Shown piece after piece: positions 42,501 to 56,400 of a stretch of 64,000 nucleotides of DNA. Numbering within the stretch: the stretch's first letter is position 1; each line of letters starts with the position of its first letter. Source of the DNA: Tubiluchus corallicola (taxonomy: Eukaryota; Priapulida; Priapulimorpha; Priapulimorphida; Tubiluchidae); NCBI GenBank assembly GCA_030141605.1, contig JAQGDQ010000148.1, positions 432,639 to 496,638 of the forward strand, given 5' to 3'. The translations under genes were made by a program, and so were the position numbers. Below the pieces are notes generated by a model. The model was not told the DNA's origin, did not search any database, and worked only from the letters and a program-made list of their open reading frames with translations.

Positions 42501-45500
42501 GATGATGGCGGCGATGACGATGAAGAAGAAGAGGAAGATGAAGGACCTGCTCTTTCTTTTCAGGTAAAATTTTTATTTTTTTTGTGTGTGTCTATATGAT
42601 TTGCGTTAGATAATTGTTAAGCAGATTGCAATTTGTTCTTGTTTTTGATTTCGCTGTATTTAATGATGCCTGAACCCAGTTTATTTGTTTTTTTGTTCAA
42701 TTTGCTTAAACAAGCTTAATCTCTAACATTAATTTACTGCAATTCTTCTGCTTGCACGTTTGTTTCTGTACGTTTTCATTTTGTTTTTAGGAACAGGAAA
42801 TGGCCAAGCAGAAGCTGCTGTTCACGCAAAACCGCTTGGCTGATCGCAGTGTGGCTGAAATGGTGCTGCTAAACATCAGCGCTTGTCAGGGTGAACAGAG
42901 CAACATGATGCTTTGTAACTTGTTGCTCGCAATTGCTTTATTGCTGGATGGCAATGAAAGTGTGCAGAAGGTAATATAGTAAATTGCAAATATCTTGATT
43001 TTTAGCTTTATTTTGATGTATATTATAACTTTGTTTAATTATTAATGCTGTTCAAAAATTTTTATCCTGTGCCATCGTGTAGTAAATACTGAAATCTATG
43101 ATGTTACATGTGCTTATTGATTGTATCTTCATTAAATTAATTTCAATGATTTTTTTTATGAACTGAGTACTGCATCTTCATTAAATTAATTTTAATGAAA
43201 TTTTTTATGAATTGAATGAAAATTTGAATTGTAGTTTATTTGTCATCTCTAATTGTATTTGTAGTATGCTTAATTAACTATACCTTACTTCTGTATTTGT
43301 TACACATGCTATACAGACCATACTATTCTGCTATACCTTAAATGATTTTTACTCTATTTCTATTTCAGAAAATGCTGGCACATCTGCAGGAGAAAAAGGA
43401 CACCAGATTTTTTACTTCTGTTTCTGGTCTAATGGACAAATGCAGGTGTGTAATAGTTTTTGTTCTCTAAGCTTTTTTTCAATTAGTGTGCAAACTATTA
43501 ACTCTCCACACTAAAGAGATTTTTGCACTGCTCTCCATTTTTAAATAACATAAGTGCTAGGTTAATTAGTCTGTTATGTATCATTTTAGCGTGCTGGATC
43601 TTGATGCATTTGAGCGAAATACCAAAGCAGAGGCATTAGGTGTCGGTCCTGAAGCAGCCGGAGAACAGAACATGCATGATCACGTGGTCACCTGTAAACT
43701 GTTTCGTTTTATTCAGTTGTTGTGTGAAGGCCACAACCTCGGTAAGTGCTAAATATTCTTTAAATTTGCTTACAGTAAAGTGTTCTAAATATGGTTTTCG
43801 CATTTTCAAGATCTTGAGTCAACATCATTTTTTTCTTAAGAGCCTCAGTGCTGTTATTAACCTTTGTATTCGTCGGCAGATTTTCAGAATTATTTGAGGA
43901 CGCAGACAGGAAACACTTCAACGGTGAATTTAGTGATCTGTACAGTGGATTACGTGCTTCGCCTCCAAGAATCAATCATGGACTTTTACTGGCATTATTC
44001 CAGCAAGGAGGTTGTTGATCAGCAAGTAAGAACAGCAGTTTTTTAAAAATCTGACGACGTTAAATCATAGGATGTTAAATCATAGTTAAAAACAGTTGGT
44101 GGTTGTATTGTATCTGGCTGTCATCATTGGAAATTGTTTCGTCTATAAACTTCCATAAATAAAAAGTTCAGACAACTTCAATGTGTAGCTTAAATTGACT
44201 TCTTTTAACGTTTAATATGCGATTTCTTTCTGACGAATGTTTTACAGATCCATCATTGCGAAACATCGGGTATTAACTCCCCACCTGCTTGCTTAGTTTA
44301 ATTTAATTATATAATTTCGGGCAGGTGGCGCCACAGTACTATGGTGTTTAACTCTGATAAAATTAATAATGCCAAAATCCTCTACAGAAATCTATGAAGT
44401 AAAATTATGAAAACTGCTTGCCCTTAATCAGAATTAGTACTTCAATGTTTCAGTAGTAGATTTGTTTGCCTCATTTTGATTGGGAAACTAGTATCAATCA
44501 AAGTGCCCACTGTTAACATAACTATATGATTGTCCTCCTTACAACAAGACTATCACGTAACATGCACCTATTCCCATTCTTGGAAGTCTGGTCATGTTTG
44601 TCAGCTGTATATGTCATAGCTGTATAGTGCAGTTTGATCATGTGCTGATCAGTATGCTGGGTACTTGGGATTAACTGTCACTGACTATGCCAGATCCAGT
44701 GCAGTTTGCTCATGTATAACTGATAAGAATAGACCGGGGCCCAAGTTTTAAAAGTGGGGACAGGGCCAACACTGCAATTCTTGAGTTTTTGATTGTTTCA
44801 GAACTCTGATACAACAAATGTTAATTAAGTTATCTCTTAGATAATTTTTGCACAGCAGACTAATCAGAACAAAAAATGTTATTAAACATTAATTATCAAT
44901 AATTTTACAATATTTGTGCCAACATGGACATTAATTCACAATCTTACGCTCTGAAAATTTTCATAGTTGTAATTACGGTGAATTCAAGTTGTCATAGTCA
45001 CTGTCAAACTAGTTGTAGTAATTTACAGAAATGTTCTCATTCATAACTGAAATTAGTTGTAACCATTAAATGGGCTTAGTGCCAAATTTTTTAAAGATCT
45101 TCCCAGCACAAAATGTGTCATACTGTTTTAGTGGAAACCATTTGACTATAATTAATCAGCAAGTTACATGTTTGAATCTTAACCAATTTTTTCCTGAGTT
45201 TGTGTTTTCGACAGGGTCAGCTGAATTTTAAGAAAGCTATTAAAGTCGGTGCACAAGTATTTGCCACTTTGACTGAAATGATTCAAGGTCCGTGTTCCGG
45301 AAATCAGATGGCCTTGGCTCATAGCAGATTGTGGGATGCTGTGGGTGGTTTCTTCTTCTTCTTTGCCCACATGCAGTACAAACTTTCTAAGGTAGAATTA
45401 CAGCTGTTACTTGTGCGTATTAATTCTCTTGGCTATAGAATTAGTACCGTCAAATATACTGTGTTAAGTAAAAAAAACTAAATAAAATTTGTAGGTTACA

Positions 45501-47372
45501 TTAATTCTTATACAATTTCTCGCTTTTTCTTGATACTAAAAGAAATTATCACAAATCGTTGGTAATACACATAATCAAATGTAACGTGTGTAACAAACTA
45601 CATGTGTTTAGCTTGTAAGTGAAGAACTGTACGTAACTTGTTGGTATAAATTTTGTTTGTAAAAGCTCACATTGTTCGTGCTGATTTCAGAATGCCTCTC
45701 AGCTACAGTTGTTGAAGTCTATCTTACAACTTCAAAATGAGATGGTAACAATGATGATATCAATGTTGGAAGGTGCGATTCAGTTACTTTTTATTTTATT
45801 TATTATTACTATTTTTGTTTTTTCTACTATCACTTTTTTATTACTAATATCGATGTTTCACTAAGCAAATAAATGTTTTTTGTTCAAAAAATACCAGTGT
45901 TTGTGGTGTTCTCATAAAACAATGTCAAGTGAAATTCAAAAATGATAATATTTTCAGCTGTACTTTTTCATTTCTGTGCTCAGGTAATGTTATGAATGGA
46001 ACTATTGGAAAACAGATGGTGGACACTCTCCTTGAGTCCAGAACTAATGTAGAGGTATATATAATTATGTTTTTCGACTAATAGGAAGTATGTATATGAC
46101 ATGTCTTGCCTACACATGTCCTCTGAAATGGCTGTTCTTGTCTCCCCTTTTATATTAAGATTTTGGGATTCCAACTATCATTCTATTTATTAAGCTTTTC
46201 ATTCATTTGCATGTGAATCAATTACTGACTAAAATCTTGCACTGGTCATAAAACAAACTTTTTTCTCAGTAAAACCAGATAATTTTATAGGTAAGACATA
46301 GAACACCAGGATAGAGAAAATTATTCATTATTAATTAGTGATTGATTGTCATTTATTATTTTTTAACAAAAAGAGTATTTCAATTTTTTTTACTTTGAAA
46401 TGGTATGCCCTTTATTTCTTAGGACATAATGCTGAGAACAAGAAGTCAAATCAGGCAGTGCTAAGCCTGGTCATCAAATAGATATGTGACCACTGGGAAA
46501 CGTTTTCCATGCAGTTTCGTCTGCCATACTGACCTAGGCTGTTTCTTAATTAATAAGAATAATTTACTACGTTAATTAATAAGAGTGAACTCAAAAATGA
46601 TAATGCTTATATCACAAGTGTGAGTCCTAGGGTCAGTAATTAAATGCCTGTATATGCATTCTGTTGTTTTGTTGGCCTATTTGTTGCTTATGTTGTTGTA
46701 CTTTGCATTTCATAGATGATACTAAAGTTTTTCGACATGTTTCTCAAGTTGCAAGAAATTGTCGAGTCTCCCGGATTTCTGGTATGTAAGAGTTTATGTA
46801 CTTCTAAATTCTATCATCTTACAATATATGTCTTACATAAGTATGTCTAAAGAACTGCTAATTTTCTAAGACATTGTTACTTCAATAATCATAGTGAATT
46901 TACTTTGCTTGCTTATGTTGCATTTGGATATCATGCCGGTATTGTTGTTGAATATTTTTTAATTTTTTTAACGCTTTCACGTGGTCCAAAGGGTAAGTTT
47001 TAAAAATTTTGAAATAATGATAGTGGTAACGTATTAATAACAATAAAAGTTATTATTTTTCTAGCCGGTTTTTCTTTCATAAACTAATCACCACATGTGT
47101 TGGGATGACTGCACTAATTGTCTAATTGTGCTAGCAATATCACTTTTAATATGCTTTGTGTTCCCAAAATAAAACAGTTGTGCATTTTGATATTAATTAA
47201 TTGTCCTCTTTAGGAATATACAAGGGAAGGTTTTATAACTCCCAGAGACTTTAAAAGAGCCATGGAAGCTCAGAAAGTTTATACACAGTAAGACAACATT
47301 TCATTTTTCTTTATTGTATTCTAGATTATCCAAAGAAATTATACACCCAATATTTTATAAGTAGATTTATTG

Positions 47373-47407
<35 letters not shown>

Positions 47408-50400
47408 CAGCTTACTCGAGCTCTCCAGGAATCCTGCAAAATGTAGAACTTGATTTTGCACTAGTTTGTCTCCATTATCACAGTATCAGATATCCACTTG
47501 TTAAAGTACTTTGAAGAAATTGCTAATTATTGCACCCTTTTAAAACTTGTAAATTTGTGTTTTTATTTTATTTTAGAGAAGAAATAACTTTCCTGACGGA
47601 GTGTGCTGCCCCAAGAAATGCTGAGGGTAACATTGACTATAATGAATACTGTGAACGATTTCATAATCCTGCCAAAGACATCGGCTTCAACTTAGCTGTC
47701 CTGCTTACAAATCTGTCTGAGCACATGCCTAATGATCCCAGGTGATGTATTTTACTTTCACATTTCTTACACTATGAGTTGTTTTACAACCATAGAACTT
47801 ATTTTATATAGTACTAATGCTGTTTCTCTCAATGTCCAGGCTGTCACGGTTCTGTGAAAATGCTAGCAGCTTCTTGGAGTATTTTGAACCCACACTTGGC
47901 AGGATCGAGATCCTGGGCAGCGCTGGTCGTATTGAAAGAGTTTACTTTGAGATAAATCCAGATCACAAAACACAATGGGAGAAACCACAGATTAAGGTAA
48001 CAGTAAAGCAGAATTTACTCTCACTTGCATTATTTTCAGTTGAGTTCATTATGTTTCGATTATTATAATTTAAATGTTAAAAAAATAATTATTAAAAAAT
48101 CCCATTGTTAAAACCATGTTTGATAAATTTTTGTAAGGGACTTTTTTCATTCTTATTCTTGATCATTTGTGATTTTTATGGTGTATTAATGTATTTCCAA
48201 TATGTTGGTTTTGCTCAATGGCTTTGTGCTGTCCATGTTTGTATCATGCATTGATGTTTGAACTGTTTTAGGAGTCAAAACGATCATTCCTTCACAGTTT
48301 AGTTAATGAAGGTGGCGATAAAGAAAAACTAGAATTGTTTGTAAATTTCTGTGAAGATTCCATATTTGAGGTAAGTCGTAGCAATAATGCTCAAGTGTAA
48401 CTCAATCTTATGTTATTTTACTTTTTCTCGGAAATAGGTCACTTACGATTTTTTCACTACGGTCATTTCTAAAGCTAAAACTAATGTTAAATGCAGAAGT
48501 TTAGAATTCGGGAAACAAAACAGAACTTTATTGCAAGAGGCTAATAGCATTTCATATTGTCATTCAGGGCTCTCTGTGGTATGGTATCTCGAAGGGCTTT
48601 GTTAAAATCTATTCAAGTTCTATTCATTTGCACTTTTGGCTGAGTTGTAACTTCTAAACCGCCACAATTGCCGCCTTATTTTGAGATCGATTGATGTTTC
48701 TAAAATTATGCCTATACGTAATTAAACACAGTTATCTCTAATTTATGATGTACAGATGCAGCATGCCAGCAGCATTAGTCCCGAAGAGGAGGAGAGTAAG
48801 CCAACTGCGCCGGCAGACAGAGTCGGCATTATACGCAGGTACATTTATAGTTTATAAGCAGTTTTATATGAACAATTTGAAGTTATTCTGTACTCATTGC
48901 CTTTTGATCTTACCGTTTTCCTGCATAAGCTTTTAGTACTGCAACTTGCATATTGCTCAGCTAGTGATTACAAAATGCAAAGTTTAACATAGCATTCTTT
49001 AAGTGACATTTTTGGGTGGCTTCATTATTTTATTTCTTGCTTCGGTAATCAATATCAAAAACTTTGTAATATAATGCTTCATAGATTTTTGTAGTTTGGT
49101 TTTTACTAGAATTAAACTTCATATACTGCAGTTATGTGACTTATATTAGTTGATGAAATAATATAAAAGCACAAAAACTTAATCTACAGCATTAGTATAG
49201 TTCACTCTTGCATTTTTTAATAATAATTCCATCTGTTAATAATAATAATACAAAAGACATGTATGTACGTATCCACTCTAGTTTTCAACATCCATGCCAC
49301 ATACCACACCCTGCCAAGTATTTATGTTGTTTCGATCTTCGTGGCCTGGATGGTGGCCACGTGGTTTTCGTTTCTTCATACATTAGTATTTTTTACAGGT
49401 CCCGGTAAAGATTTACATTTTTTAGGCAACTCGCCAAAAATGTTTGTAAAGCACCCCGTTAGTTAATCCCTTTCTTTTAACAAAATGCTCTCTTTTACCA
49501 GGTCTTCATCTGGTCGGGTTGGTAGAAAAAGAGAAAACTTGCACTGTGTTACTGAAATGGCCTGCAAACATAGCAAGCAGCAAGTCAAGGGTTTTTTGTT
49601 ACATATTTTAATATTTTATTTAATTTCAGCAAAGTCATTGAGCCTGTAAAGGCAGGTATTGGCAGTGTCTATGTATTTATCATGAGCTTCTTGGTACTGC
49701 TTCGCTGGTCTAATATAAGGTAACAAAAAATTGTTGTTTTTAATTACATGGAGTGATTATGGAATCAAACTGTACACCATTTTACGATACTAAAATGATA
49801 ATAGTAGCTGAAAAAGAATGCCATCAGTTTCTTATTATAAGTGATGAAACACTGATAATGGTACCCTTGAATAATCATCTTAACCTGTGATAACAGCAGG
49901 AGGGCAAAATTTCTTTATTATTTCATTTTTCTTTTTGAATGTTGTTGATTGGATTATATAAAACTGCTGCAATTCATTATAATTCTAATTAAATTACAGG
50001 AAGCATTATCAAATGATAAGAAAGATGAATCGCTATGAGTTAGCTGTTGGTGCTATGAAGCTCACTTGGTACTTAATAAACAGGTTCTTCTGGATTACGT
50101 ATCTAACTCTTGAGTAAGTAACTTCATTTTCACTGATTTAACCAAAAGTGTTTTACATATAATGTGAAAAGATTTATCTCTTTCAGTTTTGCCAGCTTTG
50201 TAAAAATTGGTTATGTAGTTACATAGTTACTGCAAGATTGGTTTTTACTGAAAGGGTTGATTTGGTCATGCTTCATTATTCAACTATAATTTTAATGGTT
50301 TTTTTGTGTATCAAGTATAATGTTGTCAGGACAGTTTATTTTTTTGATAAATTAATTAGAAAATTTGGCAACAAACATTAACAAAGTTCTTCAGTTTAAA

Positions 50401-53400
50401 GCATTTTCTTTTCAAGAAAATGGTGAGGATCAACGTTTCTTATCTTAATTTTTTAATGATGCTGATTCGAATTTATACTACACACTGCTAGTCTTCACTG
50501 TTACAACTTACACTACAAGCAGTAAATAAAGTTGCTTCGTAAGACACTATAGGTCATCAAGCAGTTAACACTTTATTAACAAAATTTAAATAAGTAGTCG
50601 TGGTAAATGCTTCTATATAGTGGGCAAAAACAAGCTTCATAGAAAGATTCCTTTTTTCCCAGTAATAAATTCGTTAATGCAGGTTGTTATCTGAGAACAT
50701 TTAATTAACTTGTAACCTATTTAATAAAGAAATAAACAAATTGTAGTAATTGATGTGTAATTAAGTAATCAGAATTTTAATTAATTAGTCCATTCAAGTT
50801 GTGGAATATTTTACTTTTAGGACCTTGTATAATTTTATCTCTTTGATGATGAGTGGTGCACCACGTGTGAAGGAAATTAAAGTACCGGAACATAAACACC
50901 GCCATCATAAGCATTTACCACACTCTCCAGTTAGCGACATTTTCTTTGACGATTTTCAAGGTCCGCAGTCAGTCTCAGCATTTGGACTTTCCATCAAAAC
51001 GCCAGAAGTGGAACTTGTGTAAGTAATTCTGGTTACACACATCAATACACTTTATTGTTGTTTTTTGTGGAATATTACCAGTAAATGCATTTTGATTTTC
51101 CATATCCTAATATTACTACTTATGGTAATGCAGCATGCAGCAAACTCCTTACAGTCACCATAAATCAGAAAGAGTATAAAAAACTTGCAATAACATTCTG
51201 AATTACCTGTTTTTCTTATGGTGTGTAGGCATGCAATGATACTGTGTGTAATGCGTAAATTTTCACAGAGTAAAAGATGCATCCTGTGTTTTGAAAATGA
51301 GACGAATTATTGGCATTAGAAGAAGTTTATATTTCTGAGCAGTTCATTCTGGTTTCAGCTTAGTCTTGGTATCGCCACAACAAGAAACATTCGTTTACTC
51401 ATCAAATAACAACCAACTTCTTGTATAGATCAATTGAATTGGAATAACAATAAAGGCTTAAATTTATTTCATGTGCACAAAAATGTTCAATTCTGAGTTT
51501 GTTGGTTTGTTTATCAGTCTTTCATTCTTACATTTATACTTTTCTGTATTTAGACCAAGTGCTGCTGTAGTCTATGCACCTGAGAATGCTTTAGTAGATC
51601 AAGTCGACAGGATGGAGCCAAACGGTGATGTGAAGCATCTACGAGAAGAACAAATGAGTGACGGCATGATACCTCACATGGATTTAGAATTATCACCTGT
51701 AGCTGTAAGTGCACCTCTAATTTGCTTACGTCAGCAACTTTGTTTACTACTTTTCCAAGTCATTATGATTCACTGAAGCTCTTTTTGGTGGCTTCATTTG
51801 ATGTATCTACATCTGAAAAAATGTAAAAATAAACACATATTTCTTACCTACTTATGACAGCATTTTATGAAATCATGTTGACATAGCTGTTCAGTTTCCT
51901 TGAGGTAAGTGAAAAGAAGCAGCTAAAGTACTTACAATTAGCTTTAGCATGTATTAATAACAATTTGCCTAAGGCACTGCAAAGAGATAGTGGACTGATT
52001 GCATACCTGTATGGGTGCATACAGTTTTCTACACTAACTGAATGTGGAAAATATCAACTCTTGGATGCTCGCTTCAGAATTTTATTATCCCACGTGTATT
52101 CATTGCTTCATTTTCCCCATCAATGTATTTAACATTCACGGAGTAATGTTTTGCTGTAACTGTAGTCTAGTAGGAGAGATATTTAGGAGATATGTCTGCA
52201 TCACTTTTTCTAAATGTGGTGTTTTAAATATATTAATATTCCATTTAATGCATAAGTAGTGTACTTGTCAATGTCGATGACTTTAAGTTGTCAGTGCTAA
52301 GTAATGGTAAAAGTAAAAAGTTTAACATGAAAGCCTTCAAACCAATATGCACTTCATGTTGTATATGTAGTGCCTTTATAACTCAGTCTTGTTTATTTAT
52401 TTTAGTTTTAGTGTCATATTCTATGTTTAATGTCCCAGCCTTTTTAAAAATGAATTGTTTAAATGCATTTTTTTCGATTTTATAAAAACCCTTTCATTGC
52501 TCATGATTTGCCGAGTATGATCTGCTGGTTGATATTGTGGTAAAATATCTGGCGCTTTTGCATTTCTCAGTAACACGCATCGTTACAGTACACTACTTGT
52601 CCAAACATGCTATGTACAGCATTGTAATATATCTTTGATGTTAGTAGCTGTTTATTATAAATGACTGTTCAGACGTGATAGCAGTTTAGATTTACCATTC
52701 TTATTGTTGATTAGATTATAAAGAACTTTGGAATGATATGACTTTTATTATTACAGCAGGAGCTAGAGGTACCACAGCTGGTTATGCCGTCAAGATCCAA
52801 AGAAGCTTTGAATGCTCCAGTTGATGAGCAGATTTATAGGTACTTAGTCGTTTAATCTATCTGTTTGTCATTCATAAGTGGATATTGGTATATTTGATGT
52901 GAAGTAACATTTGCAATCTGCTGAAGCCACAGTTGATTTCAGATCTCATGCACTGTGCCCAGGAAGAGCATTATGCTACAAATAATTACGACGTTTGTCA
53001 AATGTATCACTCTGTTTCTGATAGTATCGACTTCTCTACGATTTTAATCTTTTATTGTTGTATAATTATTTATTAGTTGGTGGGTCGGGCACTTAGTGCT
53101 TGTGACCGCTTTATGCTTTAAATTAGCATGATTTTATTGTTGTCAAAGTTACTTTTGTCGTGACGAAGCAGTTGAGAATTTGAGTGGTCTTTTGGGGAAT
53201 GCTTGATTTGTCGGTTTTATGAGTTTGATGTTATAATTGACAGATTTTGATGTATTTAAAGCATATTGTATCAAGAGAAAGACTGAGAAATGTCAGCTAC
53301 AAAGGTTTTTTTATTATTATAATTTTTTCTAGATGCACAGCAGTCCCATTGTGTAATTTAGGAACCAATTAGTTATAATTCCGTGAAAAATACTTGTTTA

Positions 53401-56400
53401 GTGTTCAGGTACTTAGTTTGTAAAAAAGAAATGTGTCTATATTGGTGCTGTGCAATGTTTGATTATACATGTTGCAAATTTTAAAACTTTCCCTTTCAGT
53501 GGTGAAGAACCAGTGTTGGTTACAGGACCAGCAGGTGGGAAAGCAAAGGAGAGTGAAGAAGTAGAGGGGGAGGGTGGCACCGATTATCAGCAAGCCATAC
53601 TGGTGAGTTGTGAGCAGATTAAAGACAAGGATAAAGCTTGGATAGTTTGTTGTGCCCTTGAGGGGGTTAAGCTAGATTGCAAAGAGATTGCATTAAGATG
53701 AAATTTGGAAACAAATTTTTTGGCATTGTGTTTATTGTTAGGAGAATAATTGAGAAAACTGTGAGCGTAAACTGTAGTTATGTGAACTCAAATAAATTGA
53801 AATTCGAATTCAAAGTCTTAGAACAGTGTGATTTTAATTTTGCTTAAATTTAAATAGAAAGTCTTTTAAATTTCTGTTAAATTTCAGCAGAAGTATTAAA
53901 TTCAACAATTAATGCAAAGAGTTGAGTGAGATTTGCTACTACTACTTGCTGATGTGGAAAATTTTTGATGTTTTTGGATTTTGTAATCAATTTCTTCATC
54001 TTTCAGCTCTTGCATGTGCTGTTTGTAGGTTATAAATTATAACTGGCCACCGCTCTGCTGCTTCTGCTTGATATTATTTACATAAAAGCTTTGCTTTTAA
54101 CAAAAGTACATCATTCAGCCTATCAGTGCATTCAAAGGTTTTGACTTGCATTATAATTTTAGCTTTATCCTGCTTAGTTACCATCTTTTAGAGCAGTATA
54201 TTAACTGTTTAGGGAATAGTCAACTAATATTGCCCCCTTTCTTTCAGGTTGTACGATTCCTGCTGTCTGTCAAGGTTAGCTCTGCGGCATTGACGCTGTA
54301 GAATATTTAGCCATAGTTCAGTTAAAAGTTTTCAATGCAAAAGGCGCATGCTTGACTATTGTTTAATAGCTGCCTTTATATAATAAATTTGTTTTTATTT
54401 TATATGTCCACTGCTTATGCGAATTGTTCTAACTTACATTTTTTACAGGATTTGTGAGCATGGACTTGAGGACTACTTTGTGTCTCATTTATAATTAGTG
54501 TATTGTGACTAGACTTCAAAATTTTCATTAAGTTTTTAACAATATACATAACAGCATGCCATTCAGTAACAACTAACAAATTGTCAATTGGCATTTAAAT
54601 TATGTTTCAAAGGGAAAATCTCCTCGAGCAAAATAAGAAATCTTTAGCGCAGAGTAAAATATGAATTCAGCATACCTCAGACAGCATTAAATTTTCAATG
54701 TCTTACTTGAAAAATTTAAATTTTTGTAATTCAAGATTGGCCATGTTGCTGTTTTAGATATAATGCCATTATTATAGAATATAGAGCACATTTACATCAT
54801 TGAAATGATTGCAACTGGAAATAATATATATATGTATACATGCATTGATAATTTTTGTTATATTATTCGTAATTTTGCCATTTTTATATTTAGCATATAT
54901 ATAGTTCCTTTCAAACCAATAAAAAAAAAACAGGTTTTGTATAACCGAGTGGTTTTGCAGCTAATAAGTAGGCATGTGAAGGTCTTTTTTTGGTGATTTT
55001 AACATAGTAACAATAAGCTTTATCAAGGTTCCACAATTGCAAGATGCCCTTCTTTTGTTCGTAATTTTGAAATTTAAATCATTAAAATTTTAACATGTAT
55101 TTACCGAAATGATTTTTTTTCTGTTGCACATTTCCCATATATTAACATAATATCTTCACCCGTTGTTTATCAGTGTAATTATTTTAACCATTCAAATTCT
55201 GAAAGTGCAGTCATTCACAAGATAATTATTTTCCATTGGCAACAAGATCAATATTCACTCAGTTACTTACCTGTCTAAACAACATCTGCATGTTCTCTGG
55301 CCAATTATTTTCACATCTCTGTTTGTTATTTTTGTATCAATATTGCACCATTTTCGGACAAGAATTTTTGACTTCTTTTAATATCTCACTGACCAGTTCA
55401 CAGTTGCTAAATAATAAAGGTTGTTAATGAATTTAATCTTTCTTTTCTTCACTTACCACAGGTCTTTCTTATTCTTTTCTTTAAACTTTAGAAAAATTTC
55501 CTTGAGTAATAATAATTTATTAGAAAAATTGCTATATATAGTTGGTCATCTTATTTGTATTGCATATAATAAAATCTTATAATTTGGTAGCTAGTTTTTA
55601 ACTGTTCACAGTAGAGTAATTAGTAATCTACTCAAATTAATCATGAAATTACCATGACTTAATACTGCTGCTAAGGATAATATATAACCATCTTTTAGAG
55701 ATTATCTGATTTATGATCTTGCGTTCCTTTACGGTCCCACTCACACATGAAAGACGTAAGGATAATGTATGGGTGTCTATAATTGTTGTATCAAATCTTA
55801 CATTAATAATTCATGTCATTTTGCAGAGTTTCTTGGCAAGGAATTTCTACACACTGAAAACATTTGCTTTGGCTTTGGCATTTTGCATAAACTTCATATT
55901 GCTGTTTTATAAGGTTTGTGTTTTAATTACTGTGGAAATGTATATCTGTTACTCGATTTTTAACTGCTGCAGAATTCGGTCTCCATTCGTATTCCTAACT
56001 TGGGCGGTAAATGGATAGGCGACTGTTAGGGGCATAATACTAATTGCAAAAAGTGTTTTAACGTATTGATTCTGGTTATTTCACACATTTATGGAGGATG
56101 TATTCATTTCCAGACGTGCCTAAGATACATCTGCCAGTACAGTGTCTTATTTTAAAGGGTCAACCAAATGATGAGCTAGCTTCCGGTCCTGCCACAACCA
56201 TCCATATTAAGCAAACAGGTGGAGCTTTTCCACTGAGTGTTGGATTCCATTTAACAATATGCTGAACTGATTATTAAAAGCTACTTTATAGTTTCAAAGA
56301 TGATAACACATTGCTGATTTGTCATTCGTCTGACTGCTGGATCACAGACCATCTGTGTGTTTCAACAAAAATTGTGCACCTTGATCATTTAATTTCTTTA

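Noticed and set aside
43864-44046. 60-codon ORF starting upstream of exon 59
   Set aside because: The ORF start precedes the acceptor at 43879; the protein enters through the G|AT split codon that restores the [12 protein letters not shown] motif.
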